Shown: positions 1 to 11,665, counted from the first letter of the stretch. The stretch is 64,000 nt of DNA from Portulaca oleracea (GCA_029582165.1 CM055877.1:26224355-26288354); one strand, 5' to 3'. A program made the numbers and translations. Notes: generated from the sequence alone by a model not told the origin.

Positions 1-34
1 AAATATGGTTTCATACACCACTCAAGTTTAGAAC

Positions 35-396
35 CTTTAAAAAAAAATTTTTCGGAGGTACCCAATATTTGGGGAAACTATTTTCAGTACTCCAACTTTT
101 CTCATTTTGAAGTACCCTTAATTTTTGGGTTAGGAATCATTTAGTACTTTTTCGGCCATCAATTTTATTAAGTGACTGAAATACTTTTTTTCTTCCATTT
201 TTTAAGAAAACCCTTGAAGAAGAAGAATAAGGGTATTTCGGTCATTTAATAAAATTGATACCCGAAAAAGTACTAAATGATTTCTAACCCAAAAATTAAA
301 GGTACATCAAAATGAGTTATGAAAAGTTGAGGTAATGAAAAATAGTTTCCCCAAATATTGAGGTACCTCCCAATAAGTTTTTTTTTTTTTTAAAAG
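35..396. mobile_element. Foldback (long inverted repeat) MITE-like element
   Basis: Two arms of roughly 140-160 bp are imperfect reverse complements. The left arm carries GGAGGTACCCAATATTTGGG (54-73) and the right arm ends in its complement around 351-370. The match continues inward through CATTTAGTACTTTTTCGG-type sequence to about position 195 and resumes at about 230. The outermost arms look like A-rich and T-rich tracts. It has no coding capacity. The structure fits a non-autonomous Mutator-like or foldback DNA transposon. The exact termini and TSD are not resolved because of the homopolymer tracts. Confidence 0.75.
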
Positions 397-699
397 AATG
401 ATTAAGAAAGAGAGTTGAAGTTAGTTTGTAAATGTAATACATACATGTTGAAAGGCCTTAGCTGGTGCAGCACAGACACTCCCAGAAGCAGAAGCAGAAG
501 CAGGTCTTACTCCCAGCCCAGCATCTCTTTTGTGAGCAGAGAAGCAATGGTAAACCCAATGCCCCAGCGCAGTCCTGCACCCAACACCAATTAAGGGAAA
601 TATCAAAATAACACAAGAAAAGCTCATAGAATTTGAATTAGAATAGAATCTCCCTCTTGTTCAATCGTGAAATCATGCATCCCATCTTTTATTTCAGTC
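397..699. other. Non-coding spacer, nothing recognised
   Basis: Short open frames exist here, but none resembles a known protein or has gene-like context. Confidence 0.5.
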
Positions 700-1050
700 T
701 TAGACGGTCTTACATTTTAGTGTAATAATTTTAAGGATCTTATATTATGACAAATGATTGTCGGATGATATTATTTTTGATGTAAATATTTAAGGGAGAC
801 ATGCCGGTCAATTTCCGGCCAGAAATGGCGCAAAGCAGTGGGTTTTATGTTTAGGCGTGTTTTACAGACAAATCTCTTAATATGATAAACATGCCTAAAC
901 CTAAGACCCACTATTTCGTGCCATTTTTGGCTGAAAATTGATGAAAATGTCCCTCCTAAATATTTACATCATAAATAATGTCACCCCACAATTATTTTTC
1001 ATAATATATGGTCCTTAAAATTATTACACTAAAATATGAGGTCATTTTAG
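700..1050. mobile_element. Foldback MITE-like element
   Basis: The left arm (about 703-880) and right arm (about 885-1044) are imperfect reverse complements. ACATTTTAGTGTAATAATTT at 711-730 pairs with its complement at about 1018-1037. TGATGTAAATATTTA and the TTAGGCGTGTTT / AAACATGCCTAA segments also pair across the centre. It is non-coding. The superfamily is not assigned. Confidence 0.75.
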
Positions 1051-2106
1051 TTGTTTTTGCCAATTTTAGTATAATATCTTTCTAAATTCTAATAGTGGTA
1101 GTTTCATATAATAATTCATTGTAATATATGAATTTTCAACAGCTAAAATTTAGTCAAATTAACATTCATTTAGAGACAGAGGTAATAGTTGGATAACTCG
1201 ATCAGCATCAAAAATGGTATGGCGTGGCCCGTGGCCGAGCATTCTTCTCCCTTGCAAATTCTGCCAAATCATAAACAAATAACACAAATGCAACTAATTC
1301 TTACTCCCAAAAGGAACAATCAAGATGTAACGTTAAACCCTAAAGTAAACCCAGCCTAATTGCATCAAAATTAATTCTATTTGAAAAATCATTAAGTATC
1401 AAACCTGGGGTTTTGGGTTATCAAAGATAAATGTTGATGGTGAAAGCTCAAATTCAGTTCAGAAAGAGAAAGGGGGAGAGAGGAGGTAAAAAAATTGTGA
1501 ACGTGAATTTGTTGAGACCTCACTCATCTACGAAAACGTTAAATGCATGCTCATCTGTACAAGTTTTCCAAGCTTTTGGGATGTAATGGTTTATTTGGCG
1601 TCGTGCATGCTAAAGTCTTTCTTGTCTTATCTTATTTAGTTGTTTGGTTATAACCTTTTTCTTTTGGTGATGGTTATTTGTTGTATTGTATGCCGGTTGC
1701 TGTACTTTTTGAACTTTTAGCCTTGTGGCTACTAATAATCGAAAAAAAAAACAACTTAGCTTATAAAGAAAATATATATACCAGTAGCGCTCGCAAAAAT
1801 TTGGGTCCGGGTAAATTTGGTCAATATCAAAATTCGGACGAGAAATTCATGTCCGAACCCAGTTTTATTTTCGGTCTGGTCGGGCAATTCGGACGAAGCT
1901 AAAATCGAGGTCTGACAATAGAAAAAAAAAGAAATTTTATGTCTGAATATTCGGTCAATATCAAAATTCGGACGAAAGTTCAAACCTAATTTTTCCGGGT
2001 CGGACAATTCGGGTAATACGGGTCGGACAAAATTTTACCATCTCTATATACCAAAAATAAGACTTAATTCTTCGATTTTATGAAATCTAAACAAACAAGA
2101 TATTAC
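1051..2106. other. AT-rich non-coding sequence with short TCGGAC repeats
   Basis: No gene is recognised. Between about 1800 and 2045 the string GGTCAATATCAAAATTCGGA occurs twice (near 1818 and 1953), with many CGGAC/GGGTCGG words between. This looks like degenerate repeat sequence. Similar TCGGA-rich text lies near 5100-5420. The rest is plain AT-rich spacer. Confidence 0.4.
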
Positions 2107-2329
2107 TACTCCCATCCTTTTGATATATCGATCTATCGCCTAGGAAAGTGTGTTAAAGCTTTGATTGTTAATATTTTAATTTGCATGATTGTTCATCATA
2201 CTACAAGATTGATGTCATTAGATTTACAAATACTATTAAAAAAGTATAATATTATTTTTTTATAAAAATTTTTATGTTAAAATTGACACTGAAAACCGTG
2301 AATGCCAGATAAAAAAGAACGGGGTAGTA
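2107..2329. mobile_element. Stowaway-like MITE (copy 1)
   Basis: The termini TACTCCCAT.. and ..ACGGGGTAGTA resemble the Stowaway (Tc1/mariner-type) ends CTCCCTCCGT with TA targets. The interior (GTTAATATTTTAATTTG, TGATGTCATTAGAT, ACACTGAAAACCGTGAATG) recurs in three other places: 19562-19612, 21253-21492 and 21932-22161. Its size of about 223 bp is normal for the family. Confidence 0.75.
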
Positions 2330-2875
2330 CTATTTTTGGACAACGGTAATACAAACTTTGGGGATATTGGACAATAATAATACCAACAATTTTATTAGAT
2401 ACTAGTAGTACCAACTATAGACATATTTTCCGGTAATAGTACGAACTTGAGTTGGTATGTGTTTGACTTGACGAAAAGACGGCGTATCACCTAATTGTTT
2501 GAGTTGGAGGTCCGAGCAAGTAGAAAAAAAGGTTGGTTGCCACTTTTTTTGCCAACTAACCAGTGTTAATCAATTTAACTAAAAAAACAATTAAAGTTTT
2601 ATTTTTACATTATTGTTTAGCTAAGTTGGTTATTTTACTTAGTTAGCCTAAAAATATGGCTCTTAATGTTTTTTCATCTTGCTCTAGCTTCTAGTTCAAA
2701 CAAACAGGCGATGCATCATTTTTCTACTAAGTCAAACACCTACTAACTAGGTGATGTACTACTATTGCTAAAAAATGGGTTCGTGGTTAGTACTACTAAC
2801 GTTCAACAAAATTGTGGGTAATTATTGGTCAATATCCCCAAAGTTCATATTTATTATCCGATAATCCAATAATAT
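2330..2875. mobile_element. Foldback element with about 170-bp arms
   Basis: The left arm at about 2340-2520 pairs with the right arm at about 2675-2860. AACTTTGGGGATATTGGACA (2354-2373) matches the complement of sequence near 2830-2850. GTTTGACTT..ATCACCTA and CAAGTAGAAAAA-type segments pair further in. The centre holds further GGTTGGTT/AACTAACC and TTAGTTAGCC words. It is non-coding and probably a non-autonomous DNA transposon. Confidence 0.7.
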
Positions 2876-3015
2876 ATTACATAAAAGCTACATCAAAAAA
2901 TAGAAATAATGCATTACATAGGGTAAAAGATACATTTTCATCACAAAACAACATTTATGATTAAAAAGATACACTCTAACACGCCCCGTCCCAAACAACA
3001 ATAATTGAAATTTTC

Positions 3016-3020
3016 AAAAT

Positions 3021-3056
<36 letters not shown>

Positions 3057-3545
3057 AATAATAATAATAACAACCAGAATTTTTTTAAAAAAAAAAAACC
3101 CAAATGCACTCAAATCATAGTCAAACCCTTGTCCAAACCCTATGAATACGTTTGGACCATGGTCCGGAGGCACTATGAATGTGTGCGTTTGGACCATGGT
3201 CGAGCGGCAATCTAGGCGTGTTTCAACCATGGTCCAGACGCGTTCAAATCGTAGCTCAACCATCGTCTAGATGCGTACGTATTGCGTCCGCACCATGGCC
3301 CAAATGCATTTGTAGGGCGTCCGGACCATCGTTAGACCGCGATCCGGGTGCGTTTGTGGTATTTTACTATTTTTAAAAAAAGAAATTTCCACTTGTAATT
3401 GTTATTGTTATTATTATTGTTGTTGAAATTTCGGTTATTATTTCGGTTGTCTTATTATTATTATTGTTATTATTATTTTTCAAATTTCGTTTATGATTTC
3501 AAATGCGGGCGGTTGTCGGTCGTGACGGGTGGACGACGGTGGTGA
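3016..3545. repeat. Long direct repeat, copy A
   Basis: This 530-bp segment is closely repeated at 4003-4514. Both copies start in (CAA/TAA)n, run through several GGACCATGGTC words, then a TTATTATTATTGTT tract, and end at GGCGGTTGTCGGTCGTGACGG. Internal units with CCATGGTCCAGACGCGTTC suggest an older short-period repeat. No coding function is recognised. Confidence 0.7.
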
Positions 3546-4002
3546 CAGAATAGCCCATGAAAGGCCCAAGAAAATGGAGCATCAACCTACTATCAATCCT
3601 AGCAAACCAAACCAAACCAAACGAGGGCAAGGGGATGATACAGAAGCCACCAAACAGCCCGACAAACCATAAGCTTGGGCAACGGACAACCTTGGGCCTT
3701 GTCTTTTCCTTAAAACACCTACGGTAAGGGTGGGGGATAATTACACTTGTGTGGAGACAAAATCCAAAAGGACCCCATTATCCAAGACAGGTTGTGCCCC
3801 CAGCGCACAGAATGGCTCGGCAAGCGATTCGTAATCTTGGAGCTGTTATCTAAGTGTTTGTTGTTTATTGTCGTTTTCTTTCTGTGTTGTTTTTCTCGTG
3901 TTTGTGTGTTTGTTTGATGGTTGGTCTCATTTGAAAAAAAAAAGAAAAAAGAAAAAAAAAGAACCCACTTAAGTTTCCAACTCATCCTCAGCATCCAGAT
4001 GG
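3546..4002 (+). other. Insert between the direct repeats, possibly a retroelement 3' tail
   Basis: The sequence lies between the two 0.5-kb repeats. It ends in a T/G-rich stretch followed by an A-rich tract (about 3931-3960), as a LINE or SINE 3' end would. No protein domain is recognisable, so this is a weak inference from the tail only. Confidence 0.25.
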
Positions 4003-4514
4003 TCATAACAATAACAATAACAATAACAATAACAACCAGATTTTTTTTTTTAAAAAATACCAACACTCAGATCATAGTCAGACCATGGTCCAAACCCTAC
4101 GAATGCGTCTGGAGTCTGGACAATGGTCTAGAGGCACCATGATTGTGCGCGTCTGGACCATGGTCGAGCAGCAATCTGGGCGTGTTTCGACCATGGTCCA
4201 GACGCGTTCAGATCGCAACTCAACCATCGTCTAGATGCGTACGTATGGCGTCCGCAACATGGCCTAGATGCATTTGTAGGGCGTGCGGACCAACGTTAGA
4301 CTGCGATCCGGTGCATTTGTGGTATTTTACTATTTTTCTCAAAAGAAATTTCCAGTTGTAACTGTTATTGTTATTATTATTATTGTTGAAATTTCGGTTA
4401 TTATTTCGATTGTCTTATTATTATTATTGTTATTGTTATTATTTTTTAAATTTCGTTTTTGATTTCAATTGTGGGCGGTTGTCGGTCGTGACGGGCGGAC
4501 GACGATGGTGGTAG
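4003..4514. repeat. Long direct repeat, copy B
   Basis: Second copy of the segment at 3016-3545, in the same orientation, with scattered substitutions and small indels. The end sequence GGCGGTTGTCGGTCGTGACGG is shared. It could be a tandem duplication later split by an insertion, or two copies of one unnamed dispersed repeat. Confidence 0.7.
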
Positions 4515-4757
4515 GTGGCAGTTGATGGCGGTGGAGAGGGAGAGGATGAATGTGGGTGATGAATGGAGATAGAGAGTTTAGAGGGCTTAGAAGGAGAGAA
4601 GGCCAAAGCTGAAAAAATTACGATAAAAGGGGGGCGACGTAAGTAAAAGGAGGGCAATAAAGAAAATCCGGGTTAAAATGTAAGTTTGGGAGCATGTTGT
4701 GCGATGGTCGTGAGATCACAGTCCAACGTTTGATGCAATTATTAACAATATATATAT

Positions 4758-4792
<35 letters not shown>

Positions 4793-5783
4793 TAAAAAAT
4801 AATTCTAGAATTTCCATGCATAAAAGTTATCATAGAAACTCAAGTACTCAACTAATATTTTATCCTGAAACTTTCTAATTAATTGATTGTAAGGCGCATA
4901 TTTTCATGACGATTTTGTATTAATGTAAAGATAACCGATATGAGTGTCTTTAACAAAAATTATTGCTTGATCAATTTATTAATGGCATTCATATTAAAAA
5001 ATCATTTCAATCTACATTGTCAGTTATAATAAAATATTAAAATATCACATCAGAATGAGTGTCTTTGAAAATTATTTTACAAGGGGACAACGTTAGCATT
5101 GACAAAAATTTGTCCGACTTGAATACCCAAATTAAATCGGATTCGACCATCATTTTTTTGTCCAAATTTAAATTCTTTCACTACGGACATGTACGATTGT
5201 AAAATCGAGTCGGGTTTGAGTTTCATGTAAGAAATTCAGGTTGTCTCAATTTGGTGTCAGATCTATGCTCGAACAATCTGGGATAGTGTCCGAATCCTGA
5301 AATTCTGATAAAAATATTGAATTTATGTATAAATTAGTGTAAATTTGGATTTGTGCATATTCAAACAAATTCGGATTCGAATTTATTCCAACAATTCAAG
5401 TCCAAGTTCAGACATAAGAGCAGATACAGCGCATGCACGCAACTCTTGGAACATGTGCAAAGAAGCCACGTTTTTTTTTACAGTCGAGAACAATTTTGTT
5501 GGAACTTCATTTAGTTAGGGAACGCTGCAACGTTCTTCTGTCTTTTCTCTCTCTCTCTTTTTTTTTGGTTTCTTTTACTCAAACAAATGGTGTTTTTTAC
5601 ACCTTAAGAAAAGAAAAATAAAGAAAAAATTGTATTTTTAGGTAAAAAAAAGTAGGAATGAGTTCCTATTGTTGTAGGATAAATAAGATGAAGTTTCAAA
5701 AAGTGGGAATGATGGGTAATGTAGAAGGGTTGAACCCCTACCTATATTCCTAAAATTTGGAAACACCATTGCACTTGGTCTAA
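4515..5783. other. Non-coding AT-rich spacer
   Basis: No gene is seen. It contains a (TA)n microsatellite, TCGGAT/TCGGGT-rich degenerate repeat text at about 5100-5420, and a pyrimidine-rich patch at about 5540-5580. Confidence 0.4.
4748..4789. repeat. (TA)n microsatellite
   Basis: An almost uninterrupted TA run, longest from 4761 to 4789. Confidence 0.9.
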
Positions 5784-5962
5784 GGCCCCGTTCTTTTGTG
5801 CGTTAACGCACCCAAACGCAACGCAAAATAAATAAAACCTAACGCAGGATAAACGCAAGATATCGCAACTTGTCACAATCTACTATTCTTATATTTTAAT
5901 AAAAACATTAACTCCAACGTAACTTACCGAAACGCAAACGCAATGCACAAAAGAACGGGGCC
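5784..5962. mobile_element. Tourist-like MITE upstream of the CLT gene
   Basis: The terminal inverted repeats are GGCCCCGTTCTTTTGTGCG (left) and its near-perfect complement ending ..AAAAGAACGGGGCC (right). TAA precedes the left end and GAA follows the right end, so the 3-bp TSD is imperfect. At 179 bp and non-coding it fits a PIF/Harbinger-type MITE. A relative with similar ends lies at 53706-53862. It sits about 395 bp before the CLT start codon. Confidence 0.8.
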
Positions 5963-6357
5963 GAAGAAAATGTCCAAATTTGATATTCGGACAGAATTTT
6001 AGAATTTGTCTAAACATAAATTGATCCGAACCCAAATTTCTGTGGTTGATAATAAAATTGATGTACCACAAATCCACAATTATAGGTAGGGCAAGGGATA
6101 TTTTTGAAAGTTTAGCTGTCCCTCCTTTTGAAATAAAAGTTTTTCTGTTTTTTCCCTGACGGCCGTACCTGCAACTATGTGGCATGATTCATGAAGCAGA
6201 ATTTCCCCAAAAACAAAACAAAAGAGAAATGAAAGAGAGAAGCAGAAATGAGAAACACAAGTATAATTATAGAAGACAGACAGTAGTGAGAAGTCAACCT
6301 CCTCCATTACTGATTCCTAAGGTCTAACCTCTGAAGGCGTTTCTGAAGCACTCTTCT
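5963..6357 (+). promoter_or_regulatory. Presumed proximal promoter and 5' UTR of the CLT gene
   Basis: This is the interval between the upstream MITE and the start codon. A weak TATA-like GTATAATTAT lies at 6261-6270 and the sequence after it becomes C/T-rich toward the ATG. The assignment rests on position; no transcription start can be fixed from sequence alone. Confidence 0.35.
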
Positions 6358-9300
6358 ATGATGGGATTTGTAATGCAAATGCAAATCCCCCATCACTCTA
6401 AACCCTCTTCTCCCCAATCAACCTTCTCACCAACTCCAATTCAAATCACACCCAGATTTCGATTCCCAAATGCCATTTTCAAACCTCCAATTCGCATCTC
6501 ATTCCCAAAACCCTCAATGTCTTCTCCATTCTCAGTTTCTTCCCCTCGTTTTTTCAACCCCCTTTTCATCAATAAACCCATCAAATCCCCCATTAAAGCT
6601 TCTTCTGCTTCTTCTGACGATACCCCATCTGCTCCCTCCAACACCAAAGCAAGCACCAAATCTATCATCATTTGCTCCATTATCACTACTGTTTTAGGTG
6701 TTGGAAATCGGGTGTTTTACAAACTCGCTCTTGTTCCTCTTAAGAATTACCCCTTTTTCTTGGCCCAGTTCATCACTTTTGGGTATGCTTGCTTTTTCAT
6801 TCTCTTTCTTGTTTTTTGTTTAGGGTTTAGGGTTTACAAACACCAAATTCATGTGTATGATGTTTTACACATGAATGTCACTCTCCTAATTTGAGCCACC
6901 TGTTAATAAGTTAGATGCATGGCTTGTTTGCTTGTGAGCTTCCCAAGAATAGATGTTTTTTGTTTGGAAAAATGGTGATTGGATATGAGGAGAACAACTA
7001 GTTGGCATTTTACTTCTGATTTGCTAATTTCTGATCCCATTCTTCTGAACAAAGCTCATGTTTGTTCCAAAGGGTTCTGACCTATTTACTCCAACTCGGG
7101 TACACGTGTTCATATTGGAGACCGATATGAGTGTCGTACTCGGCTATTTGTTGAAAATTTGCATATTTTCATTCTAATTTGAAGTGTCGAGTGTCGTACC
7201 CTTGTCCAGGTATCGAGGGTCCGACACGAGTACATGTAATATGAAGAGTCGGAGTAACATGGGTTCTGACTGCTAAGTTGGGAATGGGATTTGCAAGAGG
7301 AGGAAAACATTGATTATTTCAAATGAAATGCAAAGCATAGTGGAGGCTGTTTTTGTAGGTTAGGAGAGATTTGAGGAGCCAATTTCAATAGCAACCCCTC
7401 TTGTCTATATTGTTCATTTTGTATGAAATGCAAAGCAGAACGTAATCTAGCTTGGCTTCTTGCTTATCAAGTAGAAGGAAGCCTCTTCTACAATGCTCAA
7501 TTGCAAGTGTTCCAATGTTGTTTTTCACATTGAAACATCAGATTTAAGCTTATATCCCTTTCATTTGGTGTTAAGTTTAACAAAAGGTTTTGATTTATGG
7601 AAAACAGGTATGTGGCTATTTACTTGTCTATATTGTTCGTCCGACACCGTGCAGGGATCGTAACTGATGAAATGCTTGCAATTCCCAAAAAAAAGTTCGT
7701 GTTCATTGGTTTTCTTGAAGCACTCGGTGTTGCTTCTGGGATGTCAGCCGTAGGTATAACACTCGTATCAAGGGGACACTAAACTGTTGAATTCTTCACA
7801 TACAATGCAGGATGTTTATTTGAGAATTATAATGTGCTATGGATTTTTTTTTTCAGCCATGCTTCCTGGCCCAGCTATCCCAATATTGAATCAGGTAACT
7901 GTTTTGTGTAGATAGTAATTTGCAAGACAATCGCACTATTATATTCTGTTTCTACTTTGTGTGTTGCCAGTGCTATATTTCTCATTTGGCTGTAGTTGAT
8001 GTGGTAGTCTTTTCATATGGCTGCTCATTGTTCTCCTTGATGCCATATTATAATGTCTAAGCGGCATAAATCTTTGATCTTTGAATTTGTTTGGTCCCTT
8101 ATATCGTCTTTTTCTTTTCCAGACGTTTTTAGTGTGGCAGCTGCTTCTCTCTACACTTATTTTGGGCACACGCTATTCATTCAGGCAAATTGTTGGTTGC
8201 TTGCTCGTGGCAACTGGTGTAGTTGTTGCAGTTTCTAGGTATGTCAAATTATCCCATTTCATTGATTGGTTTGTAGAGTCTCCTTGCAAGTATAGGAAGT
8301 GAAAATGTAAAACCTTCTCTGCTGAATGTGATGACATAATAAGGTTTTGTCGACAGTTGGGGCTGTGTTGTCTTGTGAGAAAGATGATCAGTCCATAACC
8401 AAGTTTAGGTCTCAAACTCTCTATGACTTCCTCTATACTGTACAGCAAATCGCAAACTTTTGGGTGCATATTTGTTGGGGCTGTTCTCTTCCTGTTTTAG
8501 AGAAGCTTTTGACATCTTTTCGGGGCAGGACTAGGTGGAATCTTAGGTAAATCGGGTTTTGTTTTTAATTTATCTTCATTTAATATGTCTACCCGGATTG
8601 TCTGGAATGGTTTAAAGATTTCAAAGAGAAATGTATCTTTTGCTGTTGTCTATTGAAGGCAACTTTAACATCCCAGTTCTCTATTACTATGGAGCAGGGG
8701 GTCTGAACCCACCAAATGGATGGGGAAGTTTCTCCTCTGCTCTCGTGCATTTCCTCTTACAATGCCATCGTTGATAGAGACAATATTCTTTTTTCCCTTT
8801 GTTTTGTGTGTGTGAAACCGGTGAGCATTATAATCACATTGTGACATTCTAGGTCACTTACTATTGTCATTTACTTGCAGTGGTGGGGGTGATGGTGGCC
8901 AAATGCTTTCTGGAGTTGAGTTTTTATGGCCAACACTAATGATAGCTTCAAGTGCTTTCCAAGCTGCTGCATCTGTCTTGAAGGTCATGTTTTGAATTTA
9001 TGATGTTACTATACACCAAGATTCGCATACTGAAAGGCGTTGCTCTTGTAACAGGAATTTATCTTTGTTGATGCCGCAACACGTCTCAAGGTATCTTTGT
9101 GTATCAGTTCAATCATATCCTTTGTTATTTACCTCACAACACTTAAGAATGAGGGCTTTAGAGCTAGCTAATGCCAGAATTTTTTTTTTTTTTTTTCACA
9201 CACTGCATGAGCAACTGTCTTTCTCTACATATATATCTGGGTTTTCTAATTTGTATCTTTAAATATAGGGCAAATCTCTCGACATTTTTGTGGTCAACTC

Positions 9301-11665
9301 CTTTGGATCTGCCTTTCAGGTAATTTTGAGATAGGTTGCTTTGGCTCACGACACTTTCTGTACGTCCTTCCATTTATGATGTAGGGTAGTACCATTTGTG
9401 TCTAAAAATGACATTTGGTATTTCCTTGTAGGCTCTTTTTGTTCTCCTCTTCCTACCTTTCCTGTCAAACATGAAAGGTATACCGTTCTCTGAGCTGCCT
9501 CAGTATCTAAAAAGTGGAGCTGCTTGCTTTCTGAATGTTGGAGCCGGTACCACAGGTTTATTTTTCTTCTCCTGTTGTCACTAGTTTTATACTCATCGTA
9601 CCTTATTCAACCCAGAACAAATAGTAACTATGTGGGTATGATATTACGATACAATACGAAGCTTTTGTTTTTGCTTCTTCTCTTTGAGTTGCTGTGCTTA
9701 GGTTTGTTCTGTTATCTTCAGGGTGTGAAGGAGCTCCTTTGTTACCTCTTCTATATGTGACGAACAACATTGCCTTCAACATAGCAGTCCTTAACTTGCT
9801 CAAGATATCCAGTGCTGTCATTGCCTCTCTTGTCGTCATGATTTCAGGTATCTCTTCCACCCCCCCAAAAAAAAAATAAAAAAAAAATTGTGAAACTGAA
9901 GAAGATAGCCATAGAGGACAGCTTAAGGGTAGACCTGGCAATTCTCGACCTGACCCGGAAACCCGACCCAAAACCGACATGTAAAAAAAGGGTTTTGAAC
10001 ACGAAATTATGACCCGGGACCCGAAAATGACCCAACCCAAAGAACCCGGTAAAAAGTGGGTCAGGTCGGGTCGGGTTTGAGTCGACCCGTTGGGTCAGAC
10101 ATTTTAATTTTAAGTGTTTTGTCTACTTTGGCCTTGTGCAAAAAAAAAAGGGTCCATTTCATGAAAATTAAGGCCCAAAAGTAAAATATTGGGTGACTTT
10201 GGAAAGCTATGCGTAGAGAGAGACATATAAATGAAATAATCAAATAACAAATGACCAAAACAAAACCCTAACACTGTCACTCACTCACTCTTTCAGTGAA
10301 CCCTCAAACTCCTGCAGTCCCGCCTCTCTCCTCTCTTTCAGTAAAATAGTGTATTATTGTCCAAAGTCAAAGTTCAGTGCATTATTGCCCAATACCTTAA
10401 AAGTTCAGTATATTAAAATAGTGCATGGCAAAACCCTATATATTTCATAAGTACTGTTATTCGTGAATTGTTGACGTAAACCGCATAATACTTGTAGACT
10501 TGAAGATTGCCAAATTTTGTCCCTTAGGTGTATAGTAATATGTATATACAACTGTGACATATCGTGGTGGTCGAACTTGGAAGGGAATGGTACATTACAC
10601 AAGTGTCTTTGACTAATTATAATCAATTTTATTAGTTGTAAGTGACTGAGAAAAAGGGCGGTCATGACCCGTAAACCCGACACACCCGACCCGTATTTAC
10701 CCGAACCTGAAATACACCCGACCCGTATTTTCTCGAACCCGATATACGACCGACCCAGTAACCCGCCCGCCCGCCCGTATTGACAGGTCTACTTAAGGGG
10801 GTGTTTGGCTGCCAACTTTTTGGCGTAGCTTTTAGTTTTTTGGACACTGTTAGCTTTTTGACCAAGGTGAAAAAGCTACCGGAGGTGTTTGGTAATAAGC
10901 TTTTCATATTAGCTTTTTGAACCCAATAAGCTAGTTTTCAAAAAGCTACTTGAGGAAACTTTTTGAGGTAGCTTTTCACAAAAAGTTAGTTTACCAAACA
11001 CCTTTCCTACAATCAGTTAACCTAAACAGCTAAAGTCAAGCAACTAATCCAAACAACTAACAGCTAGCAACTATCAGCTACCAACTGGTTGCCAAACAGA
11101 GCCTAAGTTAGCTCCATCCAGATGATCCAATCCAAATTTGCTTGTGTTTTTTGGACACATTTACACCAAGAGTGCAACAAAGACCAAGGATTAAACCTTG
11201 GTGGAATCAAAGAAAATTCCCATGTGAAATTTGTGCGAAAATTCCTGTATGTAGAAATAGTAGGAATAATGGGCCATGCTCGTAATGTGCAAAGCTGGTA
11301 TTGTACTTTTACGCTAAGCTTGTTGGTGGTCACCTTTGAGATAAGGCAGACTTACCACCATTAGCGTAGTTTTGAAGGCTATCCGATGGCAGCTACATAT
11401 CCAGATAACCCAAATGCAAATGCGACTGGTTGCAAACTTTCAACAATCTGAATTGAACCGAATGACCCATTTACGAAATCTGAAATCTGACAATCTGTTG
11501 GTTTACTTGCTTGCAGTGCCACTTGCGATCTACATTCTTTCGCTTCCATTGCCGTATCTTCCTGAAGGTTCAGCCTTAACTCCATTCTTTGTTCTGGGAA
11601 GTGTGATTCTCATGGCAGGCCTTATTCTGTACAACCTCCCACAGCCTTCCAAACATAAATCTTGA
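6358..11665 (+). CDS. CLT: CRT-like plastid thiol transporter (CLT family), 10 exons
   Basis: Plant CLT proteins are chloroplast-envelope relatives of the Plasmodium chloroquine-resistance transporter and move glutathione and gamma-glutamylcysteine between plastid and cytosol. Exons: 6358-6782, 7608-7753, 7857-7894, 8123-8238, 8881-8983, 9055-9090, 9269-9319, 9432-9555, 9722-9847, 11517-11665. All introns are GT-AG, all phases agree, and the total of 1314 nt gives 437 residues plus a stop, the usual family length. Residues 1 to about 80 are Ser/Pro-rich without acidic residues (transit peptide-like), followed by about ten hydrophobic segments. Family landmarks include NRVFYKLALVP (about 117-127), GFLEALGVASGM, PILNQTFLVWQLLL, EFLWPTLMIASSAFQAA, NSFGSAFQALFVLLFLPF and PLLPLLYVTNNIAFN. 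The upstream start MMGF was chosen because it precedes the transit peptide; the second Met is equally possible. No broken exon is visible. Intron 9 is enlarged by two transposons. Which of CLT1-3 is the closest orthologue cannot be decided here. Confidence 0.95.
9930..10791. mobile_element. Non-autonomous hAT element in CLT intron 9
   Basis: The termini TAGACCTGGCAAT.. and ..ATTGACAGGTCTA are inverted repeats. The element is flanked by a perfect 8-bp duplication, CTTAAGGG (9922-9929 and 10792-10799), diagnostic of hAT transposition. Clusters of GACCCG/CGGGTC words lie just inside both ends. There is no transposase frame, so this is an 862-bp internally derived element. It inserted at the left terminus of the neighbouring Tourist-like MITE. 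Confidence 0.92.
10797..11103. mobile_element. Tourist-like (PIF/Harbinger) MITE in CLT intron 9
   Basis: The left end GGGGGTGTTTGGCTGCCAAC pairs with the right end CTGGTTGCCAAACAGAGCC. A 3-bp TAA duplication flanks it (10794-10796 and 11104-11106). The interior is rich in AGCTTTTT/AAAAAGCT words that make a partial foldback. At 307 bp and non-coding it is typical of the family. Confidence 0.88.

Noticed and set aside
421..627. 68-residue minus-strand open frame
   Set aside because: No known motif and no splice or promoter context; it lies between foldback elements.
7087..7260. Alternative exon in CLT intron 1
   Set aside because: The conserved FGYVAIYL join is made perfectly by exons 6358-6782 and 7608-7753; the intervening text is repeat-like.
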